Of a DNA stretch of 64,000 nt, positions 1 through 8,518 are shown in pieces. The DNA comes from an uncultured Christensenella sp. (GTDB lineage: Bacteria > Bacillota > Clostridia > Christensenellales > UBA3700): contig CAJUBA010000001.1 of NCBI GenBank assembly GCA_910584635.1, forward strand, positions 343,727 through 407,726, written 5' to 3'. The position numbers and the translations under genes are program-made. Each line of letters opens with the position of its first letter. Positions within the stretch are counted from its first letter, which is position 1. The notes under the pieces were generated by a model. It searched no databases. It had not been told where the DNA came from and saw nothing but the letters and a program-made list of their open reading frames with translations.

Positions 1-536
1 TCGAGTTTGAAGTCGATAAGTTCGACGCCTATTTCGGAAAAATAACTCTTCATAAAATCGTTTACCTTGAAAGCCAAAGTTTTGATTTTTTCGATTTCCT
101 CTTTAGTTGCGAGATTAAGCGCCAACGCGTGATATTCGTTGATAAGCGGATCTCCGAGGTCGTCGTTTTTATAACTGAATTCGATTACCGTAGTGGAAAG
201 CGCCGTTCCTTCGGCTACTCCGTATCTCTTAGAAAAAGAACCCGCCGCTCTGTTGCGGATAATAACTTCGAGAGGTACGATTTCAACTTTCTTAACGTAA
301 GTTTCTCTCTCGTTGATTTCTTCCACGTAATGAGTAGGAATACCCTTCTCTTCCAAAAGTCTGAACATGTGATTGCTGCATACGTTGTTTACAACTCCCT
401 TTCCGAGAATCGTACCTTTTTTAAGTCCGTTAAACGCAGTCGCGTCGTCTTTGTAAGATACCAAAACGATGTCTTCGTCCGTGGTTGCGTAAACTCTTTT
501 TGCCTTGCCTTCGTAAAGTTGAACGGTCTTTTCCAT
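1..536 (-). CDS. purC: Phosphoribosylaminoimidazole-succinocarboxamide synthase (SAICAR synthase), 3' end cut by window edge
   Basis: The reverse strand read from the ATG at 536 gives an open frame to the window edge, about 178 residues of a family usually near 235. It opens with [16 protein letters not shown] and contains KDDATAFNG and [15 protein letters not shown], typical of the SAICAR synthase ATP/CAIR-binding fold. PurC joins CAIR with aspartate in step 8 of purine synthesis. It lies 5 nt behind purE; its AAAGGAG ribosome site is inside the end of purE, so the two are surely one transcript. No damage is seen in the visible part. Confidence 0.95.
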   Translation of the reverse strand, partial: MEKTVQLYEGKAKRVYATTDEDIVLVSYKDDATAFNGLKKGTILGKGVVNNVCSNHMFRLLEEKGIPTHYVEEINERETYVKKVEIVPLEVIIRNRAAGSFSKRYGVAEGTALSTTVIEFSYKNDDLGDPLINEYHALALNLATKEEIEKIKTLAFKVNDFMKSYFSEIGVELIDFKL

Positions 537-541
537 AATAA

Positions 542-1033
542 TCAATTTAACTCCTTTTGTAGTTTTTCATCGTCGTTTTTAATTTTTTCTGCCATATTAT
601 TTTTATAATCTTGCATTTTTTTCATAAGGTTGGGATATTTTATCGAAAGGATTTGTATCGCAAGAAGTCCTGCGTTCAAACCGCCGTTGATAGCCACGCA
701 AGCCACAGGTATACCGGAAGGCATCTGCACCATTGAAAGCAAAGAATCCAATCCGTCCATAGTAGAACTTTTTACAGGAAGTCCTATTACGGGCAACGGC
801 GTATACGCCGCTATTACTCCTCCGAGATGCGCTGCTTTTCCCGCTGCGCAGATGATAACTTCGATATTGTTTTCGATAGCGTTTTCGGCGAAATCATGCG
901 CCATTTGAGGAGTGCGGTGAGCGGAAATAACTCTCACTTCGGTTTCCACGTCGAATTTCTTCAAAACGTCGATTGCCGGCTTTACCGTTTCAAGGTCGCT
1001 TACGCTTCCCATAATTATTGCTACTTTCGGCAT
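542..1033 (-). CDS. purE: N5-carboxyaminoimidazole ribonucleotide mutase (PurE class I)
   Basis: The 163-residue protein has the class I PurE signature: N-terminal MGSVSDLE, the SAHRTP active-site segment, and the AGKAAHLGG glycine-rich loop that binds the ribonucleotide phosphate. It converts N5-CAIR to CAIR in the purine pathway. A clean AAGGAGA site precedes the ATG. The C-terminal 15 or so residues are a charged Lys/Glu/Asp tail. It heads a visible purE-purC transcript; a TTGCAT/TAATAT-like promoter with an 18-nt spacer can be drawn about 45-75 nt upstream. No purine riboswitch was recognised in the leader. Confidence 0.96.
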   Translation of the reverse strand: MPKVAIIMGSVSDLETVKPAIDVLKKFDVETEVRVISAHRTPQMAHDFAENAIENNIEVIICAAGKAAHLGGVIAAYTPLPVIGLPVKSSTMDGLDSLLSMVQMPSGIPVACVAINGGLNAGLLAIQILSIKYPNLMKKMQDYKNNMAEKIKNDDEKLQKELN

Positions 1034-1203
1034 ATTTGCTAATCTCCTTAAAGATAAAAAATATTAAAAAATTACACTAACATATTAACATAACCGTATA
1101 ATCAAATGCAAGGGTTTTCCGCAGGAATTTACTCCGATAATTTCCATCACATTTTGTACCGTCATAAAATTATATAGACATTACGGTTTTTCCCGTCAAA
1201 ATG

Positions 1204-1289
1204 TTATCAACATACGCAAAATACCTGTAATATCGACAATTTGGCGAGTTATCCACATAGTTATCCACATTAAGCGATAGTTATCCACA
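1204..1289 (+). other. Cluster of DnaA-box sequences in a 490-bp intergenic region
   Basis: Three exact TTATCCACA nonamers lie in the same orientation at 1249-1257, 1261-1269 and 1281-1289, with one variant (TTATCAACA) at 1204-1212. These match the bacterial DnaA-box consensus TTATNCACA. The surrounding gap between purE and icd (1034-1481) is AT-rich, especially 1310-1445, and carries a repeated ATTATATNGACA string near 1168 and 1356. No gene is seen in it. The flanking genes all run on the minus strand, so no strand switch marks this as a replication origin. It may be an origin, a DnaA titration site or a DnaA-controlled promoter. Confidence 0.6.
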
Positions 1290-1481
1290 AGAGTCAATAG
1301 GCAATTTTTGTCGATTTATGTCGGTTAAAAATTAGACATTTTCTTTCTAAGAGTTAAATTATATGGACAATATAGTATAGTTTGACTTGTAAAAAGTTCA
1401 AAAAAATCATAAAAACAACTCTCAAATAAAAGAGTTATTATAAAACGATATTACCGTTGGTATCTTCTGTAAACATTAAAG

Positions 1482-1505
1482 AACGGCGCGTCGATACGCG
1501 CCGTT
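1482..1505 (-). terminator. Hairpin terminator after icd
   Basis: A perfect 9-bp stem (AACGGCGCG / CGCGCCGTT) with a 6-nt loop lies 16 nt past the icd stop; on the minus strand it is followed by a T-rich stretch. Confidence 0.75.
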
Positions 1506-1520
1506 AAATAATTCCAAATA

Positions 1521-2723
1521 TTAAGCCAATTTTTCCGCTATCTTTTTAAGGAAATCTACCGTATTTAATTTGACCACGCTCGCTTCGCCTTTATAAATCG
1601 CAGCCAAATCTCCCGTCATAAATCCACCTTCTATAGTGTCAACTGTCGCTTTTTCAAGTTTATCCGCAAATTCAACCAAAGCGTTTATTCCGTCCAACTG
1701 CCCTCTCTTTCTCAATCCGCCGCTCCACGCATAAATCGTAGCCACCGGATTAGTAGACGTATCTTCGCCTTTAAGGAACTTGTAATAATGCCTTGTAACC
1801 GTTCCGTGAGCCGCTTCGTACTCGTAATTACCGTCGGGCGAAACCAATACGGACGTCATCATAGCAAGTGAGCCGAACGCGGTAGCGACCATATCGCTCA
1901 TAACGTCTCCGTCATAATTTTTGCACGCCCATATCATACCGCCCTCGGATCTTACTACTCTTGCTACAGCGTCGTCGATAAGCGTATAGAAATACTCTAT
2001 ATTCGCTTCTTGGAACTTGCTTTTATATTCGCTTTCAAATACGGAAGCGAATATATCCTTAAATCTATGGTCGTAAGTCTTGGAAATCGTATCTTTTGTG
2101 GCAAACCAAAGAGATTGACGGGTATCAAGCGCGTAGTTAAAACAACTTTTTGCGAAAGAGGTAATACTTTTATCGGTATTATGCATACCCATAACCACTC
2201 CGCCCGACTTTGCAAAGTCGAAAATTTCAATTTCACGTCTTCCATCGGCGTCTTCGATTACCAACTTCGCCTTACCGTCTTTTTTCACGTACCCTTCTAC
2301 GTCTTTATATATATCTCCGTAAGCATGACGCGCTATCGTAATAGGTTTAGTCCAGGTAGGGATATACGGAGTAATACCCTTTACCATAATCGGCGCTCTG
2401 AAAACCGTACCGTCTAAAATCGCCCTGACAGTTCCGTTCGGGCTTTTCCACATCTGAGTAAGATTATACTCCTTAACTCTTTGAGCGTTTGGAGTTATTG
2501 TCGCGCATTTAACGCCTACGCCGTATTTTTTTATAGCGTTTGCAGAATCGACAGTTACCTTATCGCAAGTTTTTTCTCTGTTTGCGAGTCCCAAATCATA
2601 ATACTCGCTCTTCAAATCAACGTTAGGCAATATAAGTATATCTTTTATCCATTGCCAAATATGTCTTGTCATTTCATCGCCGTCAAGTTCGACAATTGGC
2701 GTAGTCATCTTGATTTTTTCCAT
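1521..2723 (-). CDS. icd: NADP-dependent isocitrate dehydrogenase, eukaryote-like (type II) form
   Basis: The 400-residue protein begins with the type II IDH pattern [12 protein letters not shown] and keeps the substrate-binding SPNGTVR and the cofactor/metal region around NYDGDVMSD and [11 protein letters not shown]. This homodimeric type makes 2-oxoglutarate and NADPH in the cytosol. Length matches the family. A GGAG site sits about 9 nt before the ATG. It appears to be a single-gene unit, ending in the hairpin at 1482-1505; a long inverted repeat lies over its likely promoter. Confidence 0.95.
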   Translation of the reverse strand: MEKIKMTTPIVELDGDEMTRHIWQWIKDILILPNVDLKSEYYDLGLANREKTCDKVTVDSANAIKKYGVGVKCATITPNAQRVKEYNLTQMWKSPNGTVRAILDGTVFRAPIMVKGITPYIPTWTKPITIARHAYGDIYKDVEGYVKKDGKAKLVIEDADGRREIEIFDFAKSGGVVMGMHNTDKSITSFAKSCFNYALDTRQSLWFATKDTISKTYDHRFKDIFASVFESEYKSKFQEANIEYFYTLIDDAVARVVRSEGGMIWACKNYDGDVMSDMVATAFGSLAMMTSVLVSPDGNYEYEAAHGTVTRHYYKFLKGEDTSTNPVATIYAWSGGLRKRGQLDGINALVEFADKLEKATVDTIEGGFMTGDLAAIYKGEASVVKLNTVDFLKKIAEKLA

Positions 2724-2763
2724 AAACCGTACTCCAAAATAATTCCGACCGTCATTATTTCTA

Positions 2764-2807
2764 AACAGTTTTAATGATACTTATTGTATTTATAATATAA
2801 AACTGTT
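2764..2807. promoter_or_regulatory. Inverted repeat over the likely icd promoter
   Basis: Two perfect 10-nt arms, AACAGTTTTA (2764-2773) and TAAAACTGTT (2798-2807), flank an AT-rich core containing TATAAT-like strings between ddl and icd. It could be an operator for icd or a weak terminator for ddl transcripts; the sequence does not decide. Confidence 0.4.
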
Positions 2808-2832
2808 AAAATATCGGAAAATTACTTTTTGA

Positions 2833-3972
2833 TTATACATTTTTTATGGAAGTTTTGCAAGCGTTTGCGCCGCTGTTGGCGTAATATTGCAAAACCTTTG
2901 AAGTATATTGACAGTCCTTCCTCTCCTTAAAGTCCTTTATCGCCTCTTCCACCGTTATACTAATCACGTCTTTTAATCGCAAATCCCTATCTTCGTACAA
3001 ATAACCAGCAAGCGACCCCGGTATGGTGTTTATTTCATTGAGATATATCTCCCCGTTTGAATTGTCCAACATAAAATCGCACCGTATTATACCTTTACAT
3101 TCAAGAGCGTTGTAAAGTTTTACGGTCATATTCTGTATTTTCTTAGCGTCGTTTTCGCATATTTCGGCAGGAAAGATTCGTTTAGCGGAAGTTTTCGATA
3201 CTTTTCCTCCGCCTGACATATATTTGTCCTCGAAAGTTAAAAACTCCTGCCAGCCTACCGGCTCTTCCAAAGTAGACGGATATACTTTATCCTTACTTTT
3301 GATACACGCGCAATTTATTTCTTTGAAATCCGTCAACGCCTTCTCTATAACGACTTTTTTATCATAGATAAAAGCAATTTTAAGATTGTTTTCCAACTCT
3401 TCTTGGTTTTTACATATTGAAATACCTATAGACGAGCCTTGCTTTGCGGGTTTTACTATAAGAGGAAATCCTATTCTTGCGACAATTTTATCTAGATTTT
3501 CGCTATTCTCCCCCTCATACACGGTACCGTACGGAAGCGTAGGCAATGACAGTCTTTTGCAAAACATCTTACAAACTGACTTATCCATGCCTATCGCGCT
3601 GGCAAGCACTCCGGGCGAAGTATAAGGAATTCCGTTAACTTCCAAAAAGCCTTGCAGAGCGCCGTTTTCTCCCGCTCCTCCGTGAGTACACAAAAGAGCG
3701 CAATCTAAATCCGCAACCTTTTTAATTTTGTTTTTCTTCATAACGTATAGACAGCCTTGATCGACAATCGCTTTTTTGCCGACAACCCCGTCTTGTTGTG
3801 AATAACTCTTAATATCAACGGGATTTTCAGGAATATAAAATCCGTCTTTCCAAAATAAGGAATAGAGTTTATATTTTGTTTTATCGACCGCCTCCAACGC
3901 TTGCATTGCAGTTATTATAGATATGTCTTTTTCACAGGAATTTCCGCCGTAAATAATAGCCAGATTTTTCAA
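2833..3972 (-). CDS. ddl: D-alanine--D-alanine ligase
   Basis: The 379-residue ATP-grasp ligase starts with LAIIYGGNSCEKDISI, carries GGAGENGALQGFLE, the ATP-binding FPLIVKPAKQGSSIGI around residues 170-190, and the metal-binding end IYLNEINTIPGS. It makes the D-Ala-D-Ala dipeptide for peptidoglycan. It lies downstream of the MurF-like ligase that would attach this dipeptide, a coherent cell-wall pair. The last 30 or so residues after the catalytic core are an unusual Cys/Lys-containing tail. Confidence 0.95.
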   Translation of the reverse strand: MKNLAIIYGGNSCEKDISIITAMQALEAVDKTKYKLYSLFWKDGFYIPENPVDIKSYSQQDGVVGKKAIVDQGCLYVMKKNKIKKVADLDCALLCTHGGAGENGALQGFLEVNGIPYTSPGVLASAIGMDKSVCKMFCKRLSLPTLPYGTVYEGENSENLDKIVARIGFPLIVKPAKQGSSIGISICKNQEELENNLKIAFIYDKKVVIEKALTDFKEINCACIKSKDKVYPSTLEEPVGWQEFLTFEDKYMSGGGKVSKTSAKRIFPAEICENDAKKIQNMTVKLYNALECKGIIRCDFMLDNSNGEIYLNEINTIPGSLAGYLYEDRDLRLKDVISITVEEAIKDFKERKDCQYTSKVLQYYANSGANACKTSIKNV

Positions 3973-4004
3973 TTTATACCTCCGAAAATTTTATTCAAAT
4001 TCCA

Positions 4005-4019
4005 TTGAACATTGTTCAA
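4005..4019. promoter_or_regulatory. 15-bp palindrome copy 1 (murF-ddl junction)
   Basis: TTGAACATTGTTCAA overlaps the stop codon of the MurF-like gene, 33 nt before ddl. The same word (or its complement) recurs at 4442, 9654 and 10566. Confidence 0.45.
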
Positions 4020-5635
4020 TAATTATCGGGCAAATCATTTTGCAAAAGCAAAACGTCGCCTTTTTTGAGCATTGCGGTAAATAAATTTTTTGCGTCGTCT
4101 AAATGGGTTACGGTATAAATATTCTTATCACAATACCCTTCCGACAACATCCCCAGTCTGATATTTTCTTTATTTACACCTATTAGAATAGCGATATCGG
4201 CTACCAAAGCAATACTCTCTCCCAACTCAAAATTTGCTTTTTCCTGCCCGGCGCCCATCTCCACTAAGCCTTGAGTTGCAACAATTTTCCTACCTTTGAA
4301 TAGTTTTAAGGTTTCCAACGCAAGTTTTGCCCCTTCTTCATTGCTATTGTAACTGTCGTCTATTATTGTAATTCCGCTAGGCAGTTCTATCGTTTGAAGC
4401 CTATGTTCGATTGGCGTAAGCATATTTATTCCCTTAGATATTTGAACAATGTTCAATCCTAATTCGGTCGCCAACGCGACACAAAGCAATATATTGTTCA
4501 AATTATGCTTGCCAATCAATTTGCATACGCAATCTTTTTTCTCCTCTCCAATATGCAAAACAAACTTTAATCCTTCGCTATCGCATTTCACGTCGCTCAC
4601 TTTTATCTCTTTTTTATATTTGCTTGCGCATAAAAATTCTTCGGTAGACAGACATATTTTCTCGCTCGCCTTACTCTCTTCAAACATCTTCTTAGAGTAT
4701 TTGTTGTCTGCGCAAAATACAGTTACTCCGCCGTTTAGACCGTCTATATAATCGGACAACTCTTTTTTTGTAGCATAAATATTTTCTTTACTTTTGAAAG
4801 TCGCTAAGTGTTGAGAACCCACGCCGGTAATAATTCCGTATTGCGGTTTGACTATATCGCAAAGTTCGGCAATGTCCCCTTGTTTTCTAGCGCCCATCTC
4901 CGCCACAAATATTTCGCAATCCTCCGGAAGTTGTTTGACTGCGCGGCATATCCCCAAAGGCGTATTATAATTACTTGGAGTACAATACGTCTTATACTCT
5001 TGATTAAGTATTGTAGTCAAAACGTTTTTTACAGTAGTTTTTGCGAAACTTCCCGTAATCCCGATTTTTATCATGCTCTTTCGATTTTCCAGATTCAACT
5101 TACATTCTTTAATAAATTTATTCGCTATGCGTCGCTCTATCGGCTTATTCAAAACTATTGAAAACGCCGCTATATTAGGAAGCAACGCAAATGGCAGCGG
5201 AATAAATATAAAACTCAACATTACAGCGTTTATCTTAATCATACTGCCCGCAAAAGCCGTTGCCGAAAGAAATAATAACGTAACAAAAGAATAAACCGCT
5301 ACAAGTCTTTTTGCTCTTGCCGTATATACCAACGGCTGATGGGTACACTTGTCGCTCTCATCGGTTAAACTCACTAGAAGCGCTATAAGATATAATCCCT
5401 GAACGACCAATTGAACATAAAAACTGCCTATCGATACGGCAATAAATGAAAAAATTGCATTGCAAAGAGTAATGCATATTGCAGAACCCCAAAGTTTCCG
5501 CTTTATACTCTTCATTTTGCGAGAATTAACTACTTTATAGCCTTCCAACTGTACAAGATTGACTATTCTAAGCGACAAAACTATTGTAAGTATCCAAAAT
5601 ACCGACACCGTCGCGATAATTACGCCTATTTGCAT
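4016..5635 (-). CDS. murF: MurF-like Mur ligase with N-terminal membrane domain
   Basis: The 539-residue protein has about five hydrophobic segments in residues 1-165, then a Mur-ligase core: P-loop GITGSFAKTTVK (192-203), SNYNTPLGI, AEMGARKQGDI, and the C-terminal domain from HRLQTI with DDSYNSN. This is the fold of UDP-MurNAc-tripeptide--D-Ala-D-Ala ligase. The normal soluble MurF N-terminal domain is replaced by membrane helices, as in some Clostridia. It overlaps the upstream hydrolase by 10 nt and precedes ddl, supporting a cell-wall role. An alternative is another Mur-family amide ligase acting at the membrane. Confidence 0.85.
   Translation of the reverse strand: MQIGVIIATVSVFWILTIVLSLRIVNLVQLEGYKVVNSRKMKSIKRKLWGSAICITLCNAIFSFIAVSIGSFYVQLVVQGLYLIALLVSLTDESDKCTHQPLVYTARAKRLVAVYSFVTLLFLSATAFAGSMIKINAVMLSFIFIPLPFALLPNIAAFSIVLNKPIERRIANKFIKECKLNLENRKSMIKIGITGSFAKTTVKNVLTTILNQEYKTYCTPSNYNTPLGICRAVKQLPEDCEIFVAEMGARKQGDIAELCDIVKPQYGIITGVGSQHLATFKSKENIYATKKELSDYIDGLNGGVTVFCADNKYSKKMFEESKASEKICLSTEEFLCASKYKKEIKVSDVKCDSEGLKFVLHIGEEKKDCVCKLIGKHNLNNILLCVALATELGLNIVQISKGINMLTPIEHRLQTIELPSGITIIDDSYNSNEEGAKLALETLKLFKGRKIVATQGLVEMGAGQEKANFELGESIALVADIAILIGVNKENIRLGMLSEGYCDKNIYTVTHLDDAKNLFTAMLKKGDVLLLQNDLPDNY
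4442..4456. repeat. 15-bp palindrome copy 2 (inside murF)
   Basis: TTGAACAATGTTCAA lies inside the coding part of the MurF-like gene. Confidence 0.4.
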
Positions 5636-6321
5636 ATATCGTTAAAATAACTATCCAAAATTGCTAAAAATTGCGGGTAGCAATCTAGATAACTATAATG
5701 TCCTCCTTCCAAAAAAATCAGCCCACTATTATATATGCCTCGCTTCAACCTCTTTGCCATATACGGAGGAGTATCTTTATCTTTCTTTCCCCATATTATT
5801 AAAGTATCGCATTTAATATCTTTCAAATAATCGTCCAAATAAAAATTGACAATATTCTTAAAAGTCATCCGCATATCTCCGCTCAAAGCGCGATAATCGG
5901 CAGAGCCGCACTTCGATGTATCCATTTTTAACCGTTTTTTTAGGTTATAGGTCAGTTTACGCGCGCTTCTTTTAATTGAAAACTTCGGGCGAAGTCCAGC
6001 GCTATCCACCAAAACAATACTCTTGATTTTATCGCAACGCGAAGCAAGCAAAATCGCCACGCGTCCGCCAAAAGAATGCCCAACCAAAATGACATTTTTC
6101 ATTTGGTAATAATCTATAATCTCCTCCACTCCGTTTGCGTAATCTTCCAAAGTCAACACATTGGGCAAAACACTGTCTCCAAAACCGTAAAAATCTAAAA
6201 CGCTACACCTATACTCTTTCGAAAAAACATCGAAAGCGCCTTTGAAACTATCTATACTTCCGCCCCAACCGTGCAAAAATATAATATCGGATCCCTGTCC
6301 TTGTATAATATGATTAAGGAT
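5626..6321 (-). CDS. Alpha/beta-fold hydrolase, probable non-standard start codon
   Basis: The protein has the oxyanion strand LHGWGG, nucleophile elbow GHSFGG, an acidic site in the IIWGKKDKDTPP segment and a final histidine in EGGHYSYLD: a complete serine-hydrolase set. The first ordinary start is a TTG at 6276, which would begin inside the LHGWGG strand and remove beta-strands every family member has. The open frame continues upstream to a strong GGAGG site (6329-6333); ATC at 6319-6321 is 7 nt after it and ATT at 6322-6324 is 4 nt after it. I place the start at ATC. Substrate unknown; it overlaps the MurF-like gene by 10 nt. Confidence 0.8.
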   Translation of the reverse strand: MLNHIIQGQGSDIIFLHGWGGSIDSFKGAFDVFSKEYRCSVLDFYGFGDSVLPNVLTLEDYANGVEEIIDYYQMKNVILVGHSFGGRVAILLASRCDKIKSIVLVDSAGLRPKFSIKRSARKLTYNLKKRLKMDTSKCGSADYRALSGDMRMTFKNIVNFYLDDYLKDIKCDTLIIWGKKDKDTPPYMAKRLKRGIYNSGLIFLEGGHYSYLDCYPQFLAILDSYFNDICK

Positions 6322-6473
6322 AATAGCACCTCCAACATTAAAATATCGCGAAAATAAATTAAATTGCCGTATTTACGACAAAATTTACGCAATATAATAC
6401 TAGATATGCTTTGAAACTATTAAAAATACCAAAAATATTCAAAATTTAACAAATTTTACAAACAAAACTGAAA

Positions 6474-6935
6474 TCAGTCAAAATTTCTCTTCCACATTAT
6501 AAGAGCGGCATCTTTTCCAAAATAATAATTTGAACGTCTACCTTCGACTTCAAAACCAAATTTCTTATATAGATTTATTGCAATCTCATTATTTTCATTG
6601 ACTTCTAAAGTCAACGATTGCAAATTTCTGATTTTAGCAACGTTTATCATATCTTTCATTAAAAGATTTCCGATTCCCTTTCCTCTCTCTGATTTTTTTA
6701 CGGATAAATTATTGATTTCACCCTCTTCAAATACAACGTTAAAACTGTAAGAGCATATTGCTGTACCGTCTAATACCCCTACTCTTGCAACAACGTTTTC
6801 TTTTCCTATCAAATCTCTCAACTGAGATTCAGACCAAGCGACGTCTATCGAATCTCTTTCTATAGCGTATATATCATTAATATATTCTTCCTTAAAATCG
6901 ATAAATTCAATATTAGATTCATTATCAACTATCAT
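6474..6935 (-). CDS. rimI: Ribosomal protein S18-alanine N-acetyltransferase (GNAT)
   Basis: The 153-residue GNAT protein has the acetyl-CoA loop RGKGIGNLL, the RimI-like LEVNENNEIAINLYKKFGFEVEGRR and a C-terminal YYFGKDAALIMW that matches RimI. It would acetylate the N-terminus of S18. It sits 5 nt after tsaB, the usual order tsaE-tsaB-rimI seen in Firmicutes, though tsaD is not in the window. Confidence 0.88.
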   Translation of the reverse strand: MIVDNESNIEFIDFKEEYINDIYAIERDSIDVAWSESQLRDLIGKENVVARVGVLDGTAICSYSFNVVFEEGEINNLSVKKSERGKGIGNLLMKDMINVAKIRNLQSLTLEVNENNEIAINLYKKFGFEVEGRRSNYYFGKDAALIMWKRNFD

Positions 6936-6940
6936 AAGCG

Positions 6941-7543
6941 TTAATATCCTATTTTATCCATATTTTTATTATCATACTCACGTTCCGCTTGGGATTTTTT
7001 GAGATATAGCGGAGAGAGTTTTTCAAACTCACCTTCATTGATTTTCACTTTTGCTATTTCTATCAAGGCAATTGGATTCGAAGGAGAATTTTTATAAATC
7101 ACGTTTTCTTTGCTTCTCAACTCATCCAAAGTAATTTCGCCCATTTCAATAGGATGCCTTTTCCCCGAAAGGAATCTGGCGTAATAAAAATTGTCATGCC
7201 TGCAATCTATGGCGCAATAAAAATCGTCAAACTTTTTTCCGTACGCTAATTCTTCCAAAGAAGTAATAGCCACACATTTTTTTCCAAGCGCAAACGCCAA
7301 AGCATTGATTCCCGACACTCCTATCCTAATACCCGTAAATGAACCGGGACCGACTACGCAAGCAAAATAATCAACGTCGTTTATTGTAATTTTCGCCTCG
7401 TCCAGCAACTGATCTATCGCTTGCAAAAACATTGAATTGTGCTTTTTACTTTGCGCTTCGCCAATATAAGAAAACATTTCCTCTTCAACGCAAAGAGCAA
7501 TCGTCATATTATCGCTTGAAGTATCGACCGCTAAAATATTCAT
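6941..7543 (-). CDS. tsaB: tRNA threonylcarbamoyladenosine biosynthesis protein TsaB
   Basis: The 200-residue ASKHA-fold protein starts NILAVDTSS and contains GPGSFTGIRIG, both diagnostic of TsaB. With TsaD and TsaE it installs t6A at position 37 of ANN-reading tRNAs. I start at the ATG at 7541-7543 because an AAAGGTGAT site is correctly spaced for it; a longer reading from GTG at 7552 would use that same site as coding. rimI follows after 5 nt. Confidence 0.92.
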   Translation of the reverse strand: MNILAVDTSSDNMTIALCVEEEMFSYIGEAQSKKHNSMFLQAIDQLLDEAKITINDVDYFACVVGPGSFTGIRIGVSGINALAFALGKKCVAITSLEELAYGKKFDDFYCAIDCRHDNFYYARFLSGKRHPIEMGEITLDELRSKENVIYKNSPSNPIALIEIAKVKINEGEFEKLSPLYLKKSQAEREYDNKNMDKIGY

Positions 7544-7853
7544 ATAAATCACCTTTATTTATATTTGCCGTATTTTTTGTTCTTAATTATCATATTTTAC
7601 AGAATAATTCTATAAATCAAGATAATTAAGAAGTAAATTACTCTAATTGAGAAGTATTTTGAAATAATATTCCAAATACTTATTCAGTATTTAAGACAAG
7701 GGTTCTGCCACAATAGAAAAAAGTTTATTCAATCCTAATGCCTTACCTCTCTATCTACTGCCTAGAATACAGAACATTACCCTATCTTAAAAAAACTCTT
7801 TATATCTCTAACAACGACTATATTAATTAGATAAATAAATATCCTTATTTAAT
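7544..7853. other. AT-rich gap between tsaE and tsaB
   Basis: About 310 bp without a convincing reading frame, hairpin terminator or RNA motif. It may hold a separate promoter for tsaB-rimI but none is clear. Confidence 0.5.
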
Positions 7854-8291
7854 TCACAATCCGCGTATATTAAATACTCTTCCGCCGTTCTCATCAACAT
7901 CTATATCAATTATTATCGGATTCTCAACGCATTCAAACTTATTCCACTCTATCACGCATACGCCGTTCATAAAAAGATAATCATTTAACCCAAGTTCATA
8001 CAACTCTTCTTCGTCCGAGACTCTATACATATCAAAATGATAAAGCGGCAATCTGCCTAAGTATTCTTTCATAAACGTAAAAGTCGGACTCGTAACAACG
8101 TCGTCAACTTCAAGCGCTTTGGCAAGTCCTTTCGTAAACGTAGTTTTGCCGGCGCCGAGATCTCCGTTAAGAAGAATCACTTCCCCGCCTTTAAGTTTGT
8201 CCGCAATAGATTTAGCAAGCGCATAAGTTTCCTCTACGCTTTTTGATATATATTTTATAGAAGCATTGATTTTACCTTTCATTTTGTCCAT
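7854..8291 (-). CDS. tsaE: tRNA threonylcarbamoyladenosine biosynthesis ATPase TsaE
   Basis: The P-loop [10 protein letters not shown], switch-like SPTFTF and the ending IEWNKF.E match TsaE, the ATPase that drives the TsaB-TsaD complex. A longer frame starting at 8387 would run through its own promoter (8335-8363) and give 32 residues unlike the family, so I start at the ATG at 8289-8291 (145 residues); the ATG at 8280-8282 is also possible. No strong ribosome site precedes either. It is divergent from the FMN riboswitch. Confidence 0.9.
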   Translation of the reverse strand: MDKMKGKINASIKYISKSVEETYALAKSIADKLKGGEVILLNGDLGAGKTTFTKGLAKALEVDDVVTSPTFTFMKEYLGRLPLYHFDMYRVSDEEELYELGLNDYLFMNGVCVIEWNKFECVENPIIIDIDVDENGGRVFNIRGL

Positions 8292-8334
8292 ATAATTTTT
8301 ATCGAAATTTTTCGCTGACTTTGTCGATATTTTT

Positions 8335-8363
8335 ATTATATTACACTTGACAGCAATTTGCAA
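8335..8363 (-). promoter_or_regulatory. tsaE promoter
   Basis: On the minus strand TTGCAA (8358-8363), a 17-nt spacer and TATAAT (8335-8340). It overlaps the ribU promoter on the other strand. Confidence 0.65.
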
Positions 8364-8375
8364 ATGATTTATAAT
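8347..8375 (+). promoter_or_regulatory. ribU promoter upstream of FMN riboswitch
   Basis: Consensus TTGACA (8347-8352), 17-nt spacer, TATAAT (8370-8375); transcription would begin just before the RFN element. Confidence 0.8.
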
Positions 8376-8390
8376 CTTACTAATCAAATA

Positions 8391-8509
8391 TTCTTTGAGG
8401 GTAGGTGAAATTCCTCACCGGTGGTATAGCCCACTAACGTCGTAAATCTTTATGCGACGCCGAGCAAGCGAAATTCTTGCGCCGACAGTAAAGTCTGGAT
8501 AGGAAAAGG
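8391..8509 (+). ncRNA. FMN riboswitch (RFN element)
   Basis: The conserved RFN blocks occur in order: GTAGGTGAAATTCC, ACCGGTGGTATAGCCCAC, GCGAAATTC, GCCGACAGT and AGTCTGGAT. It precedes the riboflavin transporter gene ribU. No terminator hairpin stands between the aptamer and the gene; the A/G-rich 3' side of the element runs into the AAAGGA ribosome site (8505-8510), so control is probably at translation start. FMN binding would lower RibU production. Confidence 0.95.
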
Positions 8510-8518
8510 ATTATTATT

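Noticed and set aside
1034..1200. Purine riboswitch or PurR site before purE
   Set aside because: No conserved purine-aptamer core was recognisable in the leader.
4005..4019. LexA (SOS) box
   Set aside because: Gram-positive LexA sites have GAAC-N4-GTTC; this palindrome has three central bases and is not upstream of SOS genes.
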